Notes: generated from the sequence alone by a model not told the origin. A stretch of 64,000 nt of DNA from Phormidesmis priestleyi BC1401 (GCF_001650195.1 NZ_LXYR01000003.1:62001-126000); one strand, 5' to 3'; counted from the first letter of the stretch, positions 1 through 10,107 are shown. Translations and numbers: made by a program.

Positions 1-443
1 GCGATCGTCAGATTCGCGTCAATGTCGTCGAAGTAGCTCGCGTCGATGCCGATGCTGCACTGATCGGTGAATATATTGCCGAACAGCTAGAGCGTCGGGT
101 TTCATTCCGCCGCGTCGTTCGTCAAGCGATTCAACGCGCTCAACGGGCGGGCGTTGAAGGCATCAAAATTCAGGTCAGCGGTCGTCTAAACGGGGCTGAA
201 ATCGCGCGTCCTGAATGGACTCGTGAAGGTCGAGTTCCTCTGCACACGCTGAGAGCCGACATTGATTACGCTTATGTCACCGCTCAAACGATCTACGGGA
301 TTTTGGGTATCAAAATTTGGGTCTTCAAGGGTGAAATTATTCCCGGTCAAGAACTCATTGATGCCGCTCCACCTTCTAACCAACCGCGTCGTCGTCAACA
401 GCGTCGTCGTCAACAATTTGAAGACCGATCGAACGAAGGATAA
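1..443 (+). CDS. rpsC: Ribosomal protein uS3, 3' part
   Basis: The reading frame is open from base 3 to the TAA at 441-443, giving the last 146 residues; the start lies outside the window. It matches the S3 C-terminal domain: a [13 protein letters not shown] segment near the middle, then [22 protein letters not shown]3 sits at the mRNA entry channel of the 30S subunit. The tail is very basic, with two RRR clusters followed by a short acidic end. It is followed 64 bp later by rplP, the normal S10-operon order. Confidence 0.97.
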   Translation, partial: DRQIRVNVVEVARVDADAALIGEYIAEQLERRVSFRRVVRQAIQRAQRAGVEGIKIQVSGRLNGAEIARPEWTREGRVPLHTLRADIDYAYVTAQTIYGILGIKIWVFKGEIIPGQELIDAAPPSNQPRRRQQRRRQQFEDRSNEG

Positions 444-460
444 AGGATGCAGGATTAATC

Positions 461-488
461 CTCCTGACTCCTGACTCCTGACTCCTGA
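461..488 (+). repeat. Heptanucleotide tandem repeat, 4 units
   Basis: The 7-bp unit CTCCTGA is repeated four times without error between rpsC and rplP. It resembles the short tandemly repeated repetitive (STRR) heptamers known from filamentous cyanobacteria. It lies about 20 bp upstream of the rplP start and may vary in copy number by slippage. Confidence 0.85.
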
Positions 489-507
489 ATTTAATTGGTA
501 TCGAGTC

Positions 508-936
508 ATGTTAAGCCCAAGAAGAACTAAATTCCGCAAACAGCAGCGCGGTCGCATGAGAGGAATGGCTTCTCGCGGCAGCGATCTCAACTTTGGAGAT
601 TTCGGTCTACAGGCTCTAGAGCCGTCCTGGATTACCTCTCGTCAAATCGAAGCCAGTCGTCGTGCAATGACTCGCTACATTCGTCGGGGTGGCAAAATCT
701 GGATTCGCGTCTTTCCTGACAAGCCTGTCACAATGCGCCCCGCCGAAACCCGAATGGGTTCAGGTAAAGGTGCGCCTGAGTTTTGGGTCGCAGTCGTCAA
801 GCCAGGTCGCATCATGTTTGAGATTGCAGGCGTGACCGAAGAAATTGCTCGTGAAGCCATGCGTCTCGCGGCATTCAAACTGCCTATCAAGACGAAGTTT
901 ATTGCCCGTCAAGCCCAAACCACGGAGGAGTCTTAA
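508..936 (+). CDS. rplP: Ribosomal protein uL16
   Basis: 142 residues, close to the family length of about 139. It begins [17 protein letters not shown], the diagnostic L16 start, and contains the conserved [14 protein letters not shown] and [14 protein letters not shown] segments. L16 binds 23S rRNA near the A-site tRNA elbow and is needed for late 50S assembly. ATG start; the rpmC start follows only 3 bp after its stop, so the two are translated together. Confidence 0.98.
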   Translation: MLSPRRTKFRKQQRGRMRGMASRGSDLNFGDFGLQALEPSWITSRQIEASRRAMTRYIRRGGKIWIRVFPDKPVTMRPAETRMGSGKGAPEFWVAVVKPGRIMFEIAGVTEEIAREAMRLAAFKLPIKTKFIARQAQTTEES

Positions 937-939
937 CCT

Positions 940-1152
940 ATGCCTCTTCCTAAGATCGAAGAAGCCAGAAATCTAGGCGACCAAGAATTGGCAGATCAAA
1001 TTGTTGCCGTCAAAAAGCAGCTTTTTACACTGAGAATGCAAAAAGGCACTCGCCAATTAGAAAAGCCTCACCTGTTCAAGCACACACGCCATCAGTTGTC
1101 TCAACTGCTGACTGTTGAGCGAGAGCGGCAGTTGAAAAAGACTGAAGACTAA
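940..1152 (+). CDS. rpmC: Ribosomal protein uL29
   Basis: 70 residues, all predicted helical, with the L29 pattern E.R...D.EL...I...K..LF.LR.Q..T.QLE.P. L29 lies beside the peptide exit tunnel and helps form the SRP and trigger factor docking site. An AGGAG within the end of rplP serves as its ribosome binding site. It is followed by a 70-bp gap to rpsQ. Confidence 0.96.
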   Translation: MPLPKIEEARNLGDQELADQIVAVKKQLFTLRMQKGTRQLEKPHLFKHTRHQLSQLLTVERERQLKKTED

Positions 1153-1222
1153 AGGGCTGAACTCAAGATCTGGTTCTAAATTCACCTTTTTGTTTCATCC
1201 TTTTTTACCGGAGTAAATCGCA

Positions 1223-1474
1223 ATGGCAGTCAAAGAAAGAGTTGGTGTAGTGGTCAGCGACAAGATGGACAAAACCATTGTCGTGGCGATCGAGAACCGA
1301 TCCGCCCACCCTAAATACGGCAAAATTGTCGTCAACACCCAGCGCTATAAAGCGCACGATGAAGAAAACAAGTGCAAAACGGGCGATCGTGTCCGTATTC
1401 AGGAAACCCGACCTCTCAGCCGCACCAAGCGTTGGGTCGTGTCCGAAATCCTGGGTACTGCCTCTAAAGGTTAA
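1223..1474 (+). CDS. rpsQ: Ribosomal protein uS17
   Basis: 83 residues with the S17 signature: [19 protein letters not shown] at the N-terminus and [18 protein letters not shown] in the OB-fold C-terminal half. It is a primary 16S rRNA binding protein of the 30S body. ATG start preceded by CCGGAG. Next gene rplN begins 17 bp downstream. Confidence 0.97.
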   Translation: MAVKERVGVVVSDKMDKTIVVAIENRSAHPKYGKIVVNTQRYKAHDEENKCKTGDRVRIQETRPLSRTKRWVVSEILGTASKG

Positions 1475-1491
1475 ATGCGAGGGACTTAGAC

Positions 1492-1860
1492 GTGATTCAA
1501 CAAGAAAGTTATTTGAATGTGGCGGATAACAGCGGCGCTCGAAAGCTGATGTGTATCCGAGTCATCGGCGGCGGCAATCGTCGCTATGGCGGAGTCGGTG
1601 ACGTGATCATTGCCGTGGTGAAGGATGCCCTTCCCAACATGGCGGTCAAAAAATCCGATGTAGTGCGTGCGGTAATTGTGCGAACTCGACACACCATGCG
1701 GCGTGATAGTGGCATGAGCATTCGGTTTGACGACAACGCAGCCGTGCTCATAAACCAGGACGGCAACCCCAGAGGTACGCGGGTATTTGGTCCCGTTGCT
1801 CGTGAATTGCGCGACAAAAACTTTACCAAAATCGTTTCCCTCGCTCCGGAGGTTCTGTAA
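1492..1860 (+). CDS. rplN: Ribosomal protein uL14
   Basis: 122 residues starting at GTG, which reads [22 protein letters not shown], the standard L14 N-terminus. The family segment [26 protein letters not shown] closes the protein. L14 forms part of the 50S face contacting the 30S subunit and is also the known docking site of RsfS, whose gene is at 14713 in this window. The stop shares one base with the rplX start (TAATG). Confidence 0.98.
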   Translation: MIQQESYLNVADNSGARKLMCIRVIGGGNRRYGGVGDVIIAVVKDALPNMAVKKSDVVRAVIVRTRHTMRRDSGMSIRFDDNAAVLINQDGNPRGTRVFGPVARELRDKNFTKIVSLAPEVL

Positions 1861-2207
1861 TGGCAAGGGTTCAAAAAGAAGTCGTGCGTCACAAGATGCA
1901 CGTCAAGAAAGGCGACACCGTGAAGATTATCGCGGGCAGTGACAAAGGCAAGATTGGCGAAATCCTGCAAACCCTTCCTAAGTTGAGCAAAGTCGTGGTC
2001 AAGGGCGTAAATGTTCGCACCAAACACGTCAAACCTCAGCAAGAAGGCGAATCGGGTCAAATTGTCACCCAAGAAGCCCCGATTCATAGCTCAAACGTCA
2101 TGGTTTACTCCGAAAAGCAGAAAGTGGCAAGCCGCATCTGCTACACCGTTAACACCGACGGTAAGAAAGTTCGGATGCTAAAAAAGACGGGCGAGATCAT
2201 TGACTAA
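1860..2207 (+). CDS. rplX: Ribosomal protein uL24
   Basis: 115 residues. The KOW motif [20 protein letters not shown] is at residues 17-36, followed by [16 protein letters not shown]24 starts 50S assembly by binding the 5' domain of 23S rRNA. Its start overlaps the rplN stop by one base, implying coupled translation. A 70-bp gap separates it from rplE. Confidence 0.97.
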   Translation: MARVQKEVVRHKMHVKKGDTVKIIAGSDKGKIGEILQTLPKLSKVVVKGVNVRTKHVKPQQEGESGQIVTQEAPIHSSNVMVYSEKQKVASRICYTVNTDGKKVRMLKKTGEIID

Positions 2208-2277
2208 GAGACGCACTACTCTGCGTTTCAACAATCCACTAGCCCCTGACCAAGCCCAGGGAAGAGGAACCCAAACT

Positions 2278-2823
2278 ATGGCTCAACGATTAAAAGGCAT
2301 CTATCAAGAAACGATCGTTCCGAAGCTGACGGAGCAGTTCAGTTACACGAACCTTCATCAGGTTCCGAAAGTGGCAAAAATCACGATCAACCGAGGACTC
2401 GGTGAAGCCTCACAAAATGCGAAAGCGCTGGAAGCTTCGATCAACGAGATTGCGACGATCACCGGGCAGAAACCTGTTGTGACCCGCGCCAAGAAGGCGA
2501 TCGCGGGCTTCAAAATCCGCGAAGGAATGCCCGTTGGCGTGATGGTAACTCTGCGCGGCGATCGCATGTTTACCTTTCTCGATCGGTTGATCAATCTTTC
2601 GCTGCCTCGCATTCGTGACTTTAGAGGCATCAGCCCCAAGAGCTTCGACGGACGAGGCAACTACACGCTAGGTCTGAGAGAGCAGTTGATCTTCCCGGAG
2701 ATCGAATATGACAGCATCGATCAGATTCGCGGGATGGACATTTCAATCATTACCACTGCAAACTCCGACGAAGAAGGTCGCGCCCTGCTTAAAGAACTGG
2801 GCATGCCATTCCGGGACAACTGA
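2278..2823 (+). CDS. rplE: Ribosomal protein uL5
   Basis: I place the start at the ATG of [10 protein letters not shown] (base 2278), preceded by a GAAGAGGAA ribosome binding site. This gives 181 residues, the usual L5 length; the frame is open further upstream to 2200, but that extension is not conserved L5 sequence. The family segments [11 protein letters not shown] and [17 protein letters not shown] are present. L5 binds 5S rRNA and contacts P-site tRNA. rpsN, which follows rplE in many bacteria, is absent: rpsH is next. Confidence 0.97.
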   Translation: MAQRLKGIYQETIVPKLTEQFSYTNLHQVPKVAKITINRGLGEASQNAKALEASINEIATITGQKPVVTRAKKAIAGFKIREGMPVGVMVTLRGDRMFTFLDRLINLSLPRIRDFRGISPKSFDGRGNYTLGLREQLIFPEIEYDSIDQIRGMDISIITTANSDEEGRALLKELGMPFRDN

Positions 2824-2846
2824 TGCAGTTTCATTAAGAGGGAACT

Positions 2847-3248
2847 ATGGCGGTTAACGACACAATTTCAGATATGCTGACTCGCATCCGAAATGCAAGC
2901 CTAGCAAGACACCAAACGACCAAAGTGCCATCGACCAAGATGACGCGCAGCATTGCCAATGTTCTTAAAGCAGAAGGCTTTATTGCTGACCATGAAGAAG
3001 CGGGAGAAGGCGTTGAGCGTCATCTCGTGCTGAGTCTCAAATATCGGGGCAAAAGTCGCAAGCCGATTATCACTGCCCTCAAGCGAGTCAGCAAACCTGG
3101 ACTGCGAGTTTACGCAAACCGCAAAGAACTGCCTCGTGTATTAGGCGGCATCGGCATTGCGATCGTCTCGACATCCAGCGGCATCATGACCGATCGCGAA
3201 GCTCGGCGCACCGGAGTCGGCGGCGAAGTCCTTTGTTATGTCTGGTGA
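2847..3248 (+). CDS. rpsH: Ribosomal protein uS8
   Basis: 133 residues, full length. Starts [17 protein letters not shown] and ends with the conserved [30 protein letters not shown]8 binds helix 21 of 16S rRNA and in E. coli represses the spc operon by binding its mRNA. A GAGGGA box precedes the ATG. Confidence 0.98.
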   Translation: MAVNDTISDMLTRIRNASLARHQTTKVPSTKMTRSIANVLKAEGFIADHEEAGEGVERHLVLSLKYRGKSRKPIITALKRVSKPGLRVYANRKELPRVLGGIGIAIVSTSSGIMTDREARRTGVGGEVLCYVW

Positions 3249-3318
3249 GTCTGGATATTAGTCGTTGCTGTTGACTGGCTCACAGCGAACAGCTTCTATT
3301 CAAAAAAGGTGATCAGTT

Positions 3319-3867
3319 ATGTCTCGGATTGGTAAGCGCATTATTGATGTTCCCGCAACGGTGACGGTCACCCTTGATGGGCAACACGTTTCAGTCAAAG
3401 GTCCTAAGGGCGAACTCTCTAGAGTTTTGCCGCCCGAAGTGATCGTCGAGCAAGATGGAACGACGATCGAGGTCAAGCAGCGAGATGATTCTCGCGCAGC
3501 TCGTCAACGTCATGGTTTATGCCGCACCCTCGTTGCCAACATGGTTGAAGGGGTCTCTACCGGATTCCAGCGAAAGCTCGAAATTCAGGGTGTCGGTTAT
3601 CGTGCCCAAGTTCAAGGGCGAAACCTAATTCTCAATGTGGGCTACAGCAAACCTGTAGATATTGCCCCACCCGAAGGAATTCAGGTCGCGGTTGAAGGCA
3701 ACACTAACGTGACTGTCAGCGGCATCGATAAAGAAATTGTTGGAAACACTGCCGCCAAAATTCGGGCGGTACGTCCTCCTGAACCCTACAAAGGTAAGGG
3801 CATTCGATATGCTGGCGAAGTCGTCAGACGCAAGGTTGGCAAGACTGGTGGTAAAGGGAAGAAATAG
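3319..3867 (+). CDS. rplF: Ribosomal protein uL6
   Basis: 182 residues made of the two repeated L6 domains. It has [12 protein letters not shown] at the start and the C-terminal signature [19 protein letters not shown] at about residues 153-171. L6 lies near the factor-binding site of the 50S subunit. rplR starts 3 bp after its stop. Confidence 0.98.
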   Translation: MSRIGKRIIDVPATVTVTLDGQHVSVKGPKGELSRVLPPEVIVEQDGTTIEVKQRDDSRAARQRHGLCRTLVANMVEGVSTGFQRKLEIQGVGYRAQVQGRNLILNVGYSKPVDIAPPEGIQVAVEGNTNVTVSGIDKEIVGNTAAKIRAVRPPEPYKGKGIRYAGEVVRRKVGKTGGKGKK

Positions 3868-3870
3868 ATC

Positions 3871-4233
3871 ATGAAAATGACTCGTCGAGAATCAACCCGT
3901 CGTCGTCACGCACGGGTTCGTCGCACCGTTACCGGAACCTCAGAGCGTCCTCGTCTCGCGGTGTTTCGCTCTAACCAACACATTTATGTCCAGGTGATTG
4001 ACGATACCAGTCAACACACCTTAGTTTCTGCTTCGACCACTGAGCCAGAAATCAAAGGGCGGGTTGAGTCAGGTTCTAACTGCGAGGCTTCGACCGAAGT
4101 CGGCAAGTTGGTGGCTCAACGGGCGATCGCTAAGGGCATTCAAAAAGTGGTCTTCGATCGCGGGGGCAACCTCTATCACGGACGGGTAAAATCGCTAGCC
4201 GAAGCTGCCCGCGAAGCTGGTCTAGACTTCTAG
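3871..4233 (+). CDS. rplR: Ribosomal protein uL18
   Basis: 120 residues. It shows a basic N-terminus rich in RRR, then [20 protein letters not shown] and the C-terminal [26 protein letters not shown], both diagnostic of L18. L18 bridges 5S and 23S rRNA with L5. rpsE follows after 10 bp. Confidence 0.98.
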   Translation: MKMTRRESTRRRHARVRRTVTGTSERPRLAVFRSNQHIYVQVIDDTSQHTLVSASTTEPEIKGRVESGSNCEASTEVGKLVAQRAIAKGIQKVVFDRGGNLYHGRVKSLAEAAREAGLDF

Positions 4234-4243
4234 GAGAAACAAC

Positions 4244-4768
4244 ATGGCAAAAGGTCGTAAGAGTAACAAGCCTCGCGAAGAGAAATCAGACTGGCAAGAG
4301 CGGGTCGTGCAAATCCGTCGGGTGACCAAGGTGGTTAAGGGCGGTAAAAAACTCAGCTTCCGCGCGATCGTCGTCGTCGGGAACGAAAAGGGTCAAGTCG
4401 GCGTGGGTGTCGGCAAAGCCAGTGATGTGATCGGCGCGGTCAAGAAAGGCGTGGCAGATGGCAAAAAGCACCTCGTTGAAGTGCCTCTAACCAAATCGAA
4501 TTCCATTCCTCACCCGGCTCAAGGTGCAGGCGGTGGTGCAAAAGTAATGATGCGCCCCGCCGCTCCGGGTACCGGAGTCATCGCTGGGGGAGCGGTTCGC
4601 ACCGTTCTCGAACTGGCGGGTGTCAAGAATATCTTGGCGAAGCAGCTCGGTTCTGGCAACCCGCTCAACAATGCGCGGGCTGCGGTCAGCGCGTTAGATA
4701 ACCTCCGCACCTTTGCTGATGTGGCAGAAGAGCGGGGCGTTCCGATCGAAAATCTCTACGCAACTTGA
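4244..4768 (+). CDS. rpsE: Ribosomal protein uS5
   Basis: 174 residues. The double-stranded RNA binding fold is seen in [25 protein letters not shown]-type sequence near residues 18-42 and the [13 protein letters not shown]-like loop. The second domain has [24 protein letters not shown]5 shapes the decoding centre and mRNA helicase site. No rpmD (L30) follows, as is usual for cyanobacteria; rplO comes after exactly 70 bp. Confidence 0.98.
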   Translation: MAKGRKSNKPREEKSDWQERVVQIRRVTKVVKGGKKLSFRAIVVVGNEKGQVGVGVGKASDVIGAVKKGVADGKKHLVEVPLTKSNSIPHPAQGAGGGAKVMMRPAAPGTGVIAGGAVRTVLELAGVKNILAKQLGSGNPLNNARAAVSALDNLRTFADVAEERGVPIENLYAT

Positions 4769-4838
4769 GCAATGGGTGAATCGCGAGTCTTTACGGTTCA
4801 CCTACTTCTTGAGTAGTCCTTACTAAGAGCAACGAATT

Positions 4839-5315
4839 ATGAGATTAGAAGATGCTGTGCCTCAAGAAGGCTCAACCAAGCGCAAGCGCCGAATTGGTCG
4901 AGGTATTGCGGCAGGACAAGGCGCAAGCGGCGGCTTCGGGATGCGGGGTCAGAAGTCTCGATCGGGTCGTCCGACTCGCCCCGGTTTTGAGGGGGGTCAA
5001 ACGCCTCTCTATCGCCGATTGCCTAAATTAAGCTATTTCACCGTCATCAATCGGAAGCATTTCACGATTTTGAACGTCGGTGATTTGGCATCTCTTCCCG
5101 CCAATACTGAAGCGAATTTGTCTTCACTGATGGACGCTGGAATTGTCACAACTGATGATGGTCCGCTCAAGATTTTGGGCGATGGCGATCTGTCGGTGAA
5201 ATTGACCGTTCAAGCAACCGTGTTTACAAAAGGTGCCCGCGCTAAAATTGAGGCGGCAGGTGGAACGTGTGAAGTGCTGGCTGGAAAACCGACTTGGCAT
5301 CGCGCTAAAGCGTAG
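4839..5315 (+). CDS. rplO: Ribosomal protein uL15
   Basis: 158 residues, about ten longer than the typical cyanobacterial L15. The N-terminal glycine- and arginine-rich region ([25 protein letters not shown]) is the classic L15 tail that threads into 23S rRNA. The C-terminal globular domain ends near [10 protein letters not shown]. It precedes secY, as in the spc operon, with a 141-bp gap. Confidence 0.97.
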   Translation: MRLEDAVPQEGSTKRKRRIGRGIAAGQGASGGFGMRGQKSRSGRPTRPGFEGGQTPLYRRLPKLSYFTVINRKHFTILNVGDLASLPANTEANLSSLMDAGIVTTDDGPLKILGDGDLSVKLTVQATVFTKGARAKIEAAGGTCEVLAGKPTWHRAKA

Positions 5316-5456
5316 ATTTAGGGTCTGTGATGAGCCATCTGAACGGATATGTGAACGTCGTCCTTCGCTGTGAGAGAAGGTGATTTGCAGTCTGTGGCAC
5401 CTGTCGATGGGTGATTGTGAAAAACCACTTCAAGTGTATGTAAGAGGTATCCCTTT

Positions 5457-6761
5457 ATGGTCGTTAGTCGAGATAAAGCTCCAACCGCGCAGGAAACCTT
5501 TGTTCAGATGGCTCAAGCCGCCGGACTGCGAGGGCGTTTGCTGTTGACCATCGGCTTACTGGTTCTGGTTCGTCTGGGCATCTATATTCCACTTCCAGGC
5601 ATCGATCGCGCCGCGTTTGCCGCCAATATTCAAGGCAACTCAGCCTTGAGTTTTGTTGACTTATTCGCTGGGGGCGGTTTAGGAACGTTGGGGATTTTTG
5701 CGTTAGGCATTCTTCCCTTTATTAACGCCTCGATTATTTTGCAACTGCTAACCGCCGCGATTCCAGCGCTAGAAGATTTGCAGAAGAATGAGGGCGAAGC
5801 TGGACGGCGCAAAATTTCCCAAATCACAAGATACGTGGCAGGGGGATGGGCAGTGGTTCAGAGTTTGATGCTAACGATCGGGTTACTCCGTCCGTTTGCT
5901 TCAGATCCAGGTCCGCTTTTCATTACTGAAACGGTGCTTGCCTTAACCGCAGGCTCAATGTTTGTGATGTGGGTGGGCGAGCTAATCACCGAGCGAGGGA
6001 TCGGCAACGGAGCTTCTCTGCTGATTTTTCTCAACATCGTCTCGACGCTGCCTAAGTCATTGGGTAAGACCTTTGAGCTGGCGCAGAGCGGCGATCGCAA
6101 CGTGGTCGGTGGAGTCGTAATTCTGCTAATTGTCTTTCTAGCAATGGTCGTTGGTATTGTCTTCGTACAAGAAGGGAGTCGCCGAATTCCGATTATTTCT
6201 GCTCGTCGTCAAGTGGGTCGTCGGACTTATTTGGAAAAAAGCAGCTATCTGCCGCTGCGTCTTAATCAAGGCGGTGTGATGCCAATTATTTTCGCCTCCA
6301 CTGTTCTGACGCTTCCTGCTCTAGTCGCTCAAGCATTCCAGAATGCCTCGATCAGTCAGTTCATCAGCACCTATCTGGGTCCTACCTCCTGGCAGCACAG
6401 TGTTTTTTATCTTGTCCTGATTCTTTTCTTCAGCTACTTTTATGCGTCTTTGGTGGTTCAACCCGATGAGATGTCAAAGAACCTGAAGAAGATGGGAGCG
6501 AGTATTCCAGGCATCCGTCCCGGAAAGGCAACGACTGAGTACATTGAACGCGTCTTGAATCGGTTGACGTTTTTGGGTGCGATTTTCTTGGGCATTGTGG
6601 CGATCGTGCCGACATTTGTCGAAACTGCAACGCGAGTTCCGACCTTTCAAGGCTTTGGAGCTACGTCGCTGCTGATTTTGGTGGGTGTTGCGATCGACAC
6701 CGCAAAACAGATTCAGACCTACGTGATCTCGCAACGCTATGAAGGAATGGTGAAACAATAG
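5457..6761 (+). CDS. secY: Preprotein translocase subunit SecY
   Basis: 434 residues with about ten hydrophobic helices, the SecY architecture. Conserved pieces include [11 protein letters not shown] in the plug region (residues 41-51), the [11 protein letters not shown] loop and the cytoplasmic [19 protein letters not shown]. SecY forms the protein-conducting channel for Sec export into or across plasma and thylakoid membranes. ATG start preceded by AGAGGT. The stop overlaps the adk GTG start by one base. Confidence 0.98.
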   Translation: MVVSRDKAPTAQETFVQMAQAAGLRGRLLLTIGLLVLVRLGIYIPLPGIDRAAFAANIQGNSALSFVDLFAGGGLGTLGIFALGILPFINASIILQLLTAAIPALEDLQKNEGEAGRRKISQITRYVAGGWAVVQSLMLTIGLLRPFASDPGPLFITETVLALTAGSMFVMWVGELITERGIGNGASLLIFLNIVSTLPKSLGKTFELAQSGDRNVVGGVVILLIVFLAMVVGIVFVQEGSRRIPIISARRQVGRRTYLEKSSYLPLRLNQGGVMPIIFASTVLTLPALVAQAFQNASISQFISTYLGPTSWQHSVFYLVLILFFSYFYASLVVQPDEMSKNLKKMGASIPGIRPGKATTEYIERVLNRLTFLGAIFLGIVAIVPTFVETATRVPTFQGFGATSLLILVGVAIDTAKQIQTYVISQRYEGMVKQ

Positions 6762-7309
6762 TGACGCGATTAATCTTTCTAGGACCACCAGGGGCAGGCA
6801 AAGGAACTCAAGCGAAAGTGTTAGCTGACTCGCATCATATTCCTCACATTTCAACGGGGGACATTCTGCGGGCAGCCGTTTCCGAGCAGACGGCTCTGGG
6901 CATCAAAGCCAAAGGCTATATGGATCGGGGTGAACTGGTTCCAGATCAACTCGTGATCGATTTGATTCGAGAGCGATTAGGACAACCTGATGCCAAACCT
7001 GGTTGGATTCTAGATGGATATCCGCGCACCGTTGTTCAAGCAGACTCGCTTGATGGACTGCTCACAGAACTCAATCAGAGTTGTGATCGAGTCGTCAATT
7101 TCGATGTTCCCGACGAGGCACTGGTTGAGCGAATGTTTAGTCGAGGTCGCAAAGATGACCACGAAGATGTAATTCGTCGCCGCCTAGAAGTTTATCGGGA
7201 GCAAACCGTACCCCTGATTGATTACTATCAGACGCGTGAGAAGCTGACCTCGATCGACGGCAACCAATCAATGGAAGATGTAGCCACATACCTCAGTCAG
7301 GTCATTTAG
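6761..7309 (+). CDS. adk: Adenylate kinase
   Basis: 182 residues starting at a GTG that overlaps the secY stop. The P-loop [10 protein letters not shown] is at residues 8-17, and ISTGDILR and DGYPRT are the AMP-binding motifs. The LID region is the short form ([17 protein letters not shown]), lacking the 25-30 residue insertion and zinc cysteines of long adenylate kinases. It interconverts ATP plus AMP and two ADP in the cytoplasm. The secY-adk pairing is common in bacterial spc operons. Confidence 0.97.
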   Translation: MTRLIFLGPPGAGKGTQAKVLADSHHIPHISTGDILRAAVSEQTALGIKAKGYMDRGELVPDQLVIDLIRERLGQPDAKPGWILDGYPRTVVQADSLDGLLTELNQSCDRVVNFDVPDEALVERMFSRGRKDDHEDVIRRRLEVYREQTVPLIDYYQTREKLTSIDGNQSMEDVATYLSQVI

Positions 7310-7498
7310 CCAATGATTCTGTCAGACTCTTTGAGCAGACAATTATTTGTGATACACCCTTACCACAGATTGAGATTAGCAAACTGTGTTTAGGAGGTTA
7401 AAAACAAATTTAATGATCTAAACTCAAAGAAGCGGACAAAAACCCGCTTAGGTTCTGTTGACTTCTGAAATTATTCACAGTATTGGAGGCGCTCAAGT

Positions 7499-7726
7499 TT
7501 GTCTAAGCAAGATCTGATCGAAATGGAAGGAACCGTCATTGATTCCTTGCCGAATGCGATGTTTCGCGTTGACCTTGATAACGGATTCAACGTTTTGGCA
7601 CACATTTCAGGGAAGATTCGTCGGAACTACATCAAGATTCTTCCAGGCGATCGAGTCAAAGTTGAACTCACTCCTTATGACCTGACAAAGGGTAGAATTA
7701 CCTATCGTCTGAGAAATAAGAAGTAG
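7499..7726 (+). CDS. infA: Translation initiation factor IF-1
   Basis: 75 residues of an S1/OB-fold protein: [43 protein letters not shown], and [11 protein letters not shown]. The start codon is TTG, supported by a TGGAGG box ending 9 bases upstream and by the conserved N-terminal sequence. IF-1 blocks the A site during initiation. It is preceded by a 189-bp gap that may hold its own promoter. Confidence 0.96.
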   Translation: MSKQDLIEMEGTVIDSLPNAMFRVDLDNGFNVLAHISGKIRRNYIKILPGDRVKVELTPYDLTKGRITYRLRNKK

Positions 7727-7831
7727 GGTTCACAAAAGCCGTTTAAACCCAGTCATAGAATGATATCTTTGACAACTCCTATAAAAAATTGTTAGGATAC
7801 TGTGTTTGTTGTAGTGTTGCCAGGTTAGGGC

Positions 7832-7945
7832 ATGAAAGTTCGAGCATCCGTTAAGAAGATTTGTGAAAAGTGCCGCGTCATCCGCCGTCGGGGTCGCGTC
7901 ATGGTGATTTGTGAAAACCCTAAGCATAAACAGCGCCAGGGCTAG
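7832..7945 (+). CDS. rpmJ: Ribosomal protein bL36
   Basis: A 37-residue gene. It reads [20 protein letters not shown] and ends NPKHKQRQG. The zinc ligands C11, C14, C27 and H32 form the zinc ribbon of the C+ type L36. It lies between infA and rpsM in normal bacterial order. L36 stabilises the 23S rRNA around the factor-binding region. Confidence 0.97.
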   Translation: MKVRASVKKICEKCRVIRRRGRVMVICENPKHKQRQG

Positions 7946-8041
7946 ATCAAGTAGTTGGTCAGAGAGGAAGAGGGCTTCTTTGGCTGAGATTCTGTGTAAT
8001 TATAAACATCCTCAAGCAGTTCAAGTTAGGGAGAGAGAAGC

Positions 8042-8425
8042 GTGGCACGGATTGCCGGAGTAGACCTTCCCCGCGATAAGCGCGTCGAGATTGGTCTAAC
8101 TTACATTTACGGAATTGGATTGACCCGGGCAAAAGAGGTGATCGCCAAAACGGGCGTAAACCCTGATACCCGCGTCAAAGATTTGAGCGAGGCAGATGTT
8201 TCGACTCTCAGAGAAGCCGTTGAGAGTGGCTATCAGGTTGAAGGCGACTTGAGACGTGTAGAAAACATGAACATCAAGCGATTGATGGACATTGGCACCT
8301 ATCGAGGTCGTCGTCATCGTTTAGGCTTGCCCGTGCGCGGACAGCGAACTCGCACCAACGCTCGGACTCGTCGCGGAGGTCGTCGTACCGTTGCAGGTAA
8401 GAAGAAGGCACCCGGTAAGAAGTAG
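8042..8425 (+). CDS. rpsM: Ribosomal protein uS13
   Basis: 127 residues from a GTG start. Begins [21 protein letters not shown] and ends in the basic [23 protein letters not shown] tail that reaches tRNA in the P site. S13 contacts the 50S subunit across the head bridge. A GGGAGAGAG stretch upstream is the likely ribosome binding site. Confidence 0.98.
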   Translation: MARIAGVDLPRDKRVEIGLTYIYGIGLTRAKEVIAKTGVNPDTRVKDLSEADVSTLREAVESGYQVEGDLRRVENMNIKRLMDIGTYRGRRHRLGLPVRGQRTRTNARTRRGGRRTVAGKKKAPGKK

Positions 8426-8432
8426 TTAATCC

Positions 8433-8482
8433 CTGGCAACTGTGTAGTTGCGCTTGAGACTCGTGTTCAGGCAGGTTGCCAG
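8433..8482 (+). promoter_or_regulatory. Inverted repeat between rpsM and rpsK
   Basis: Perfect 8-bp arms CTGGCAAC (8433-8440) and GTTGCCAG (8475-8482) with a 34-base loop, in the 101-bp gap between rpsM and rpsK. In mRNA this would form a stem between the two cistrons. It could be an RNA-processing or autoregulatory site; no T-run follows, so it is not a standard terminator. Confidence 0.4.
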
Positions 8483-8526
8483 CTTAGTCACACATTGATT
8501 TAGAACCTTAGATCTAGAGTTTAGAC

Positions 8527-8922
8527 ATGGCGAGACAACCAACCAGAAAGACCGGACCCCGTAAGCAAAAGAAAAATATACCGAGCGGGGTAGCATACAT
8601 TTCATCTACGTTTAACAACACGATCGTCACCATCTCTGACACAGGTGGTGAGGTTGTGTCTTGGGCATCGGCTGGCTCCAGTGGATTCAAGGGCGCAAAA
8701 AAAGGAACTCCTTTCGCAGCTCAAACGGCGGCTGAGAGTGCAGCCCGTCGTGCGATGGATCAAGGGATGCGCCAATGTGAGGTCATGGTCAGCGGACCCG
8801 GAGCAGGACGTGAAACGGCAATTCGGGCGCTGCAAGGCTCTGGATTGGAAATCACCCTGATTCGTGACGTGACTCCTATTCCTCACAATGGTTGTCGCCC
8901 ACCCAAGCGCCGTCGGGTATAG
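8527..8922 (+). CDS. rpsK: Ribosomal protein uS11
   Basis: 131 residues. Contains [23 protein letters not shown] near the N-terminus and ends with the conserved [23 protein letters not shown]11 lines the 30S platform near the E-site mRNA. In many bacteria rpsD follows; here rpoA is next. Confidence 0.98.
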   Translation: MARQPTRKTGPRKQKKNIPSGVAYISSTFNNTIVTISDTGGEVVSWASAGSSGFKGAKKGTPFAAQTAAESAARRAMDQGMRQCEVMVSGPGAGRETAIRALQGSGLEITLIRDVTPIPHNGCRPPKRRRV

Positions 8923-9048
8923 CTGCGCGAATTTCTGTAGTGAGTGATGAGCGCTGCAAGATGTCTTTTAGCATCAAGCAGCAAGATGTGATTTCAGAGT
9001 CAAATGAGGGTAAGTCGCCCTCAGCGAGAAGGAGAAGGAGGTCACTCC

Positions 9049-9993
9049 GTGGCACAGTTTCAGGTTGAATGTGTAGAGTCCACTACGGACAAAGACCAGA
9101 GCCAATACAGTAAATTTGTTCTGGAACCCCTCGTGCGTGGTCAAGGAACCACTGTCGGGAATGCTCTGCGGCGCGTGTTGCTCTCTAATCTAGAAGGAGC
9201 AGCCGTGACAGCAGTGCGGATTGCGGGTGTCAGCCATGAGTTCGCTACGATTCCAGGGGTGAGAGAAGACGTACTCGACATCATGCTGAACATGAAGAAG
9301 CTGGTTTTTAGGAGCCATTCTTCTCAGCCTCAGATTGGACGGTTGCTCGTGCAAGGTCCAGCGACCGTGACCGCAGAGCAGTTCGATTTGCCCACTGATG
9401 TCGAGCTAGTTGATCCCGATCAATACATCGCGACGTTAGCTCCTAACTCAACGTTGGAGATGGAGTTCAGAATCGAGAAAGGCAAAGGCTATCGGACGGT
9501 TGACAAAGCTCGTGAAGACGCGGCGGCGCTCGATTTTCTCCAAATTGACTCTGTTTTCATGCCTGTCCGCAAGGTGAACTACAGTGTTGAATCCAGAGCA
9601 GGTGGTTTTTTAGAGAAAGACCGTCTGATTATGGAGATTTCGACGAACGGCAGTTTGACTCCTCAGGAGGCGTTGAGTCAAGCGGCAACGATGCTTGTAG
9701 ACATGTTTAACCCACTCAAAGACATCCCCTCTGAGCCAGTGGATGATGACTTTACGGGTGACGAGGGTCCTGAGAGCCAGATTCCGATCGAGGAACTTCA
9801 ACTCTCGGTTCGTGCCTATAACTGTCTCAAGCGGGCGCAAATCAATTCTGTCGCTGACCTGCTCGACTATACTCAGGAAGACCTGCTCGAAATAAAGAAT
9901 TTCGGTCAGAAATCTGCCGAAGAAGTGGTTGAAGCCCTTCAGCAACGCTTAGGAATTACCCTACCGATGGAGAAGTCTTCTAAGCCCAGTTAG
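9049..9993 (+). CDS. rpoA: RNA polymerase alpha subunit
   Basis: I start the gene at the GTG of MAQFQVECVE, preceded by AAGGAGG seven bases upstream; a longer frame from 9004 lacks family conservation. This gives 314 residues. The N-terminal dimerisation domain includes GTTVGNALRRVLLSNLEG, and the C-terminal DNA- and activator-binding domain is ELQLSVRAYNCLKRAQINSV through SAEEVVEALQQRLG (about residues 246-305). Alpha dimers nucleate polymerase assembly and contact activators and UP elements. Confidence 0.97.
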   Translation: MAQFQVECVESTTDKDQSQYSKFVLEPLVRGQGTTVGNALRRVLLSNLEGAAVTAVRIAGVSHEFATIPGVREDVLDIMLNMKKLVFRSHSSQPQIGRLLVQGPATVTAEQFDLPTDVELVDPDQYIATLAPNSTLEMEFRIEKGKGYRTVDKAREDAAALDFLQIDSVFMPVRKVNYSVESRAGGFLEKDRLIMEISTNGSLTPQEALSQAATMLVDMFNPLKDIPSEPVDDDFTGDEGPESQIPIEELQLSVRAYNCLKRAQINSVADLLDYTQEDLLEIKNFGQKSAEEVVEALQQRLGITLPMEKSSKPS

Positions 9994-10007
9994 TTCACGA
10001 TTTGTGA

Positions 10008-10040
10008 GTAGGGACGTTCAATGTGAGCATCCCTATCTAC
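10008..10040. repeat. GTAGGGAC-type palindromic repeat, copy 1
   Basis: An imperfect palindrome in the rpoA-rplQ gap begins GTAGGGACGTT and ends ATCCCTATCTAC. A related palindrome (GTAGGGAC ... GTCCCTAC) lies at 56451-56478. This resembles a dispersed palindrome common in cyanobacterial intergenic DNA. Confidence 0.55.
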
Positions 10041-10107
10041 ACGATGGCGACTTTCCTCGCGGACACTGATGTCCCAACTCTTGTAACTGACCCCCTCCCT
10101 TAAAGCT

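Noticed and set aside
262-474. Open frame of 70 codons overlapping rpsC and the heptamer repeat
   Set aside because: It is a shadow of rpsC in another frame with no conserved sequence.
9004-9048. Upstream ATG extension of rpoA
   Set aside because: The added 15 residues are not conserved, and the GTG at 9049 has a perfect AAGGAGG at the right distance.
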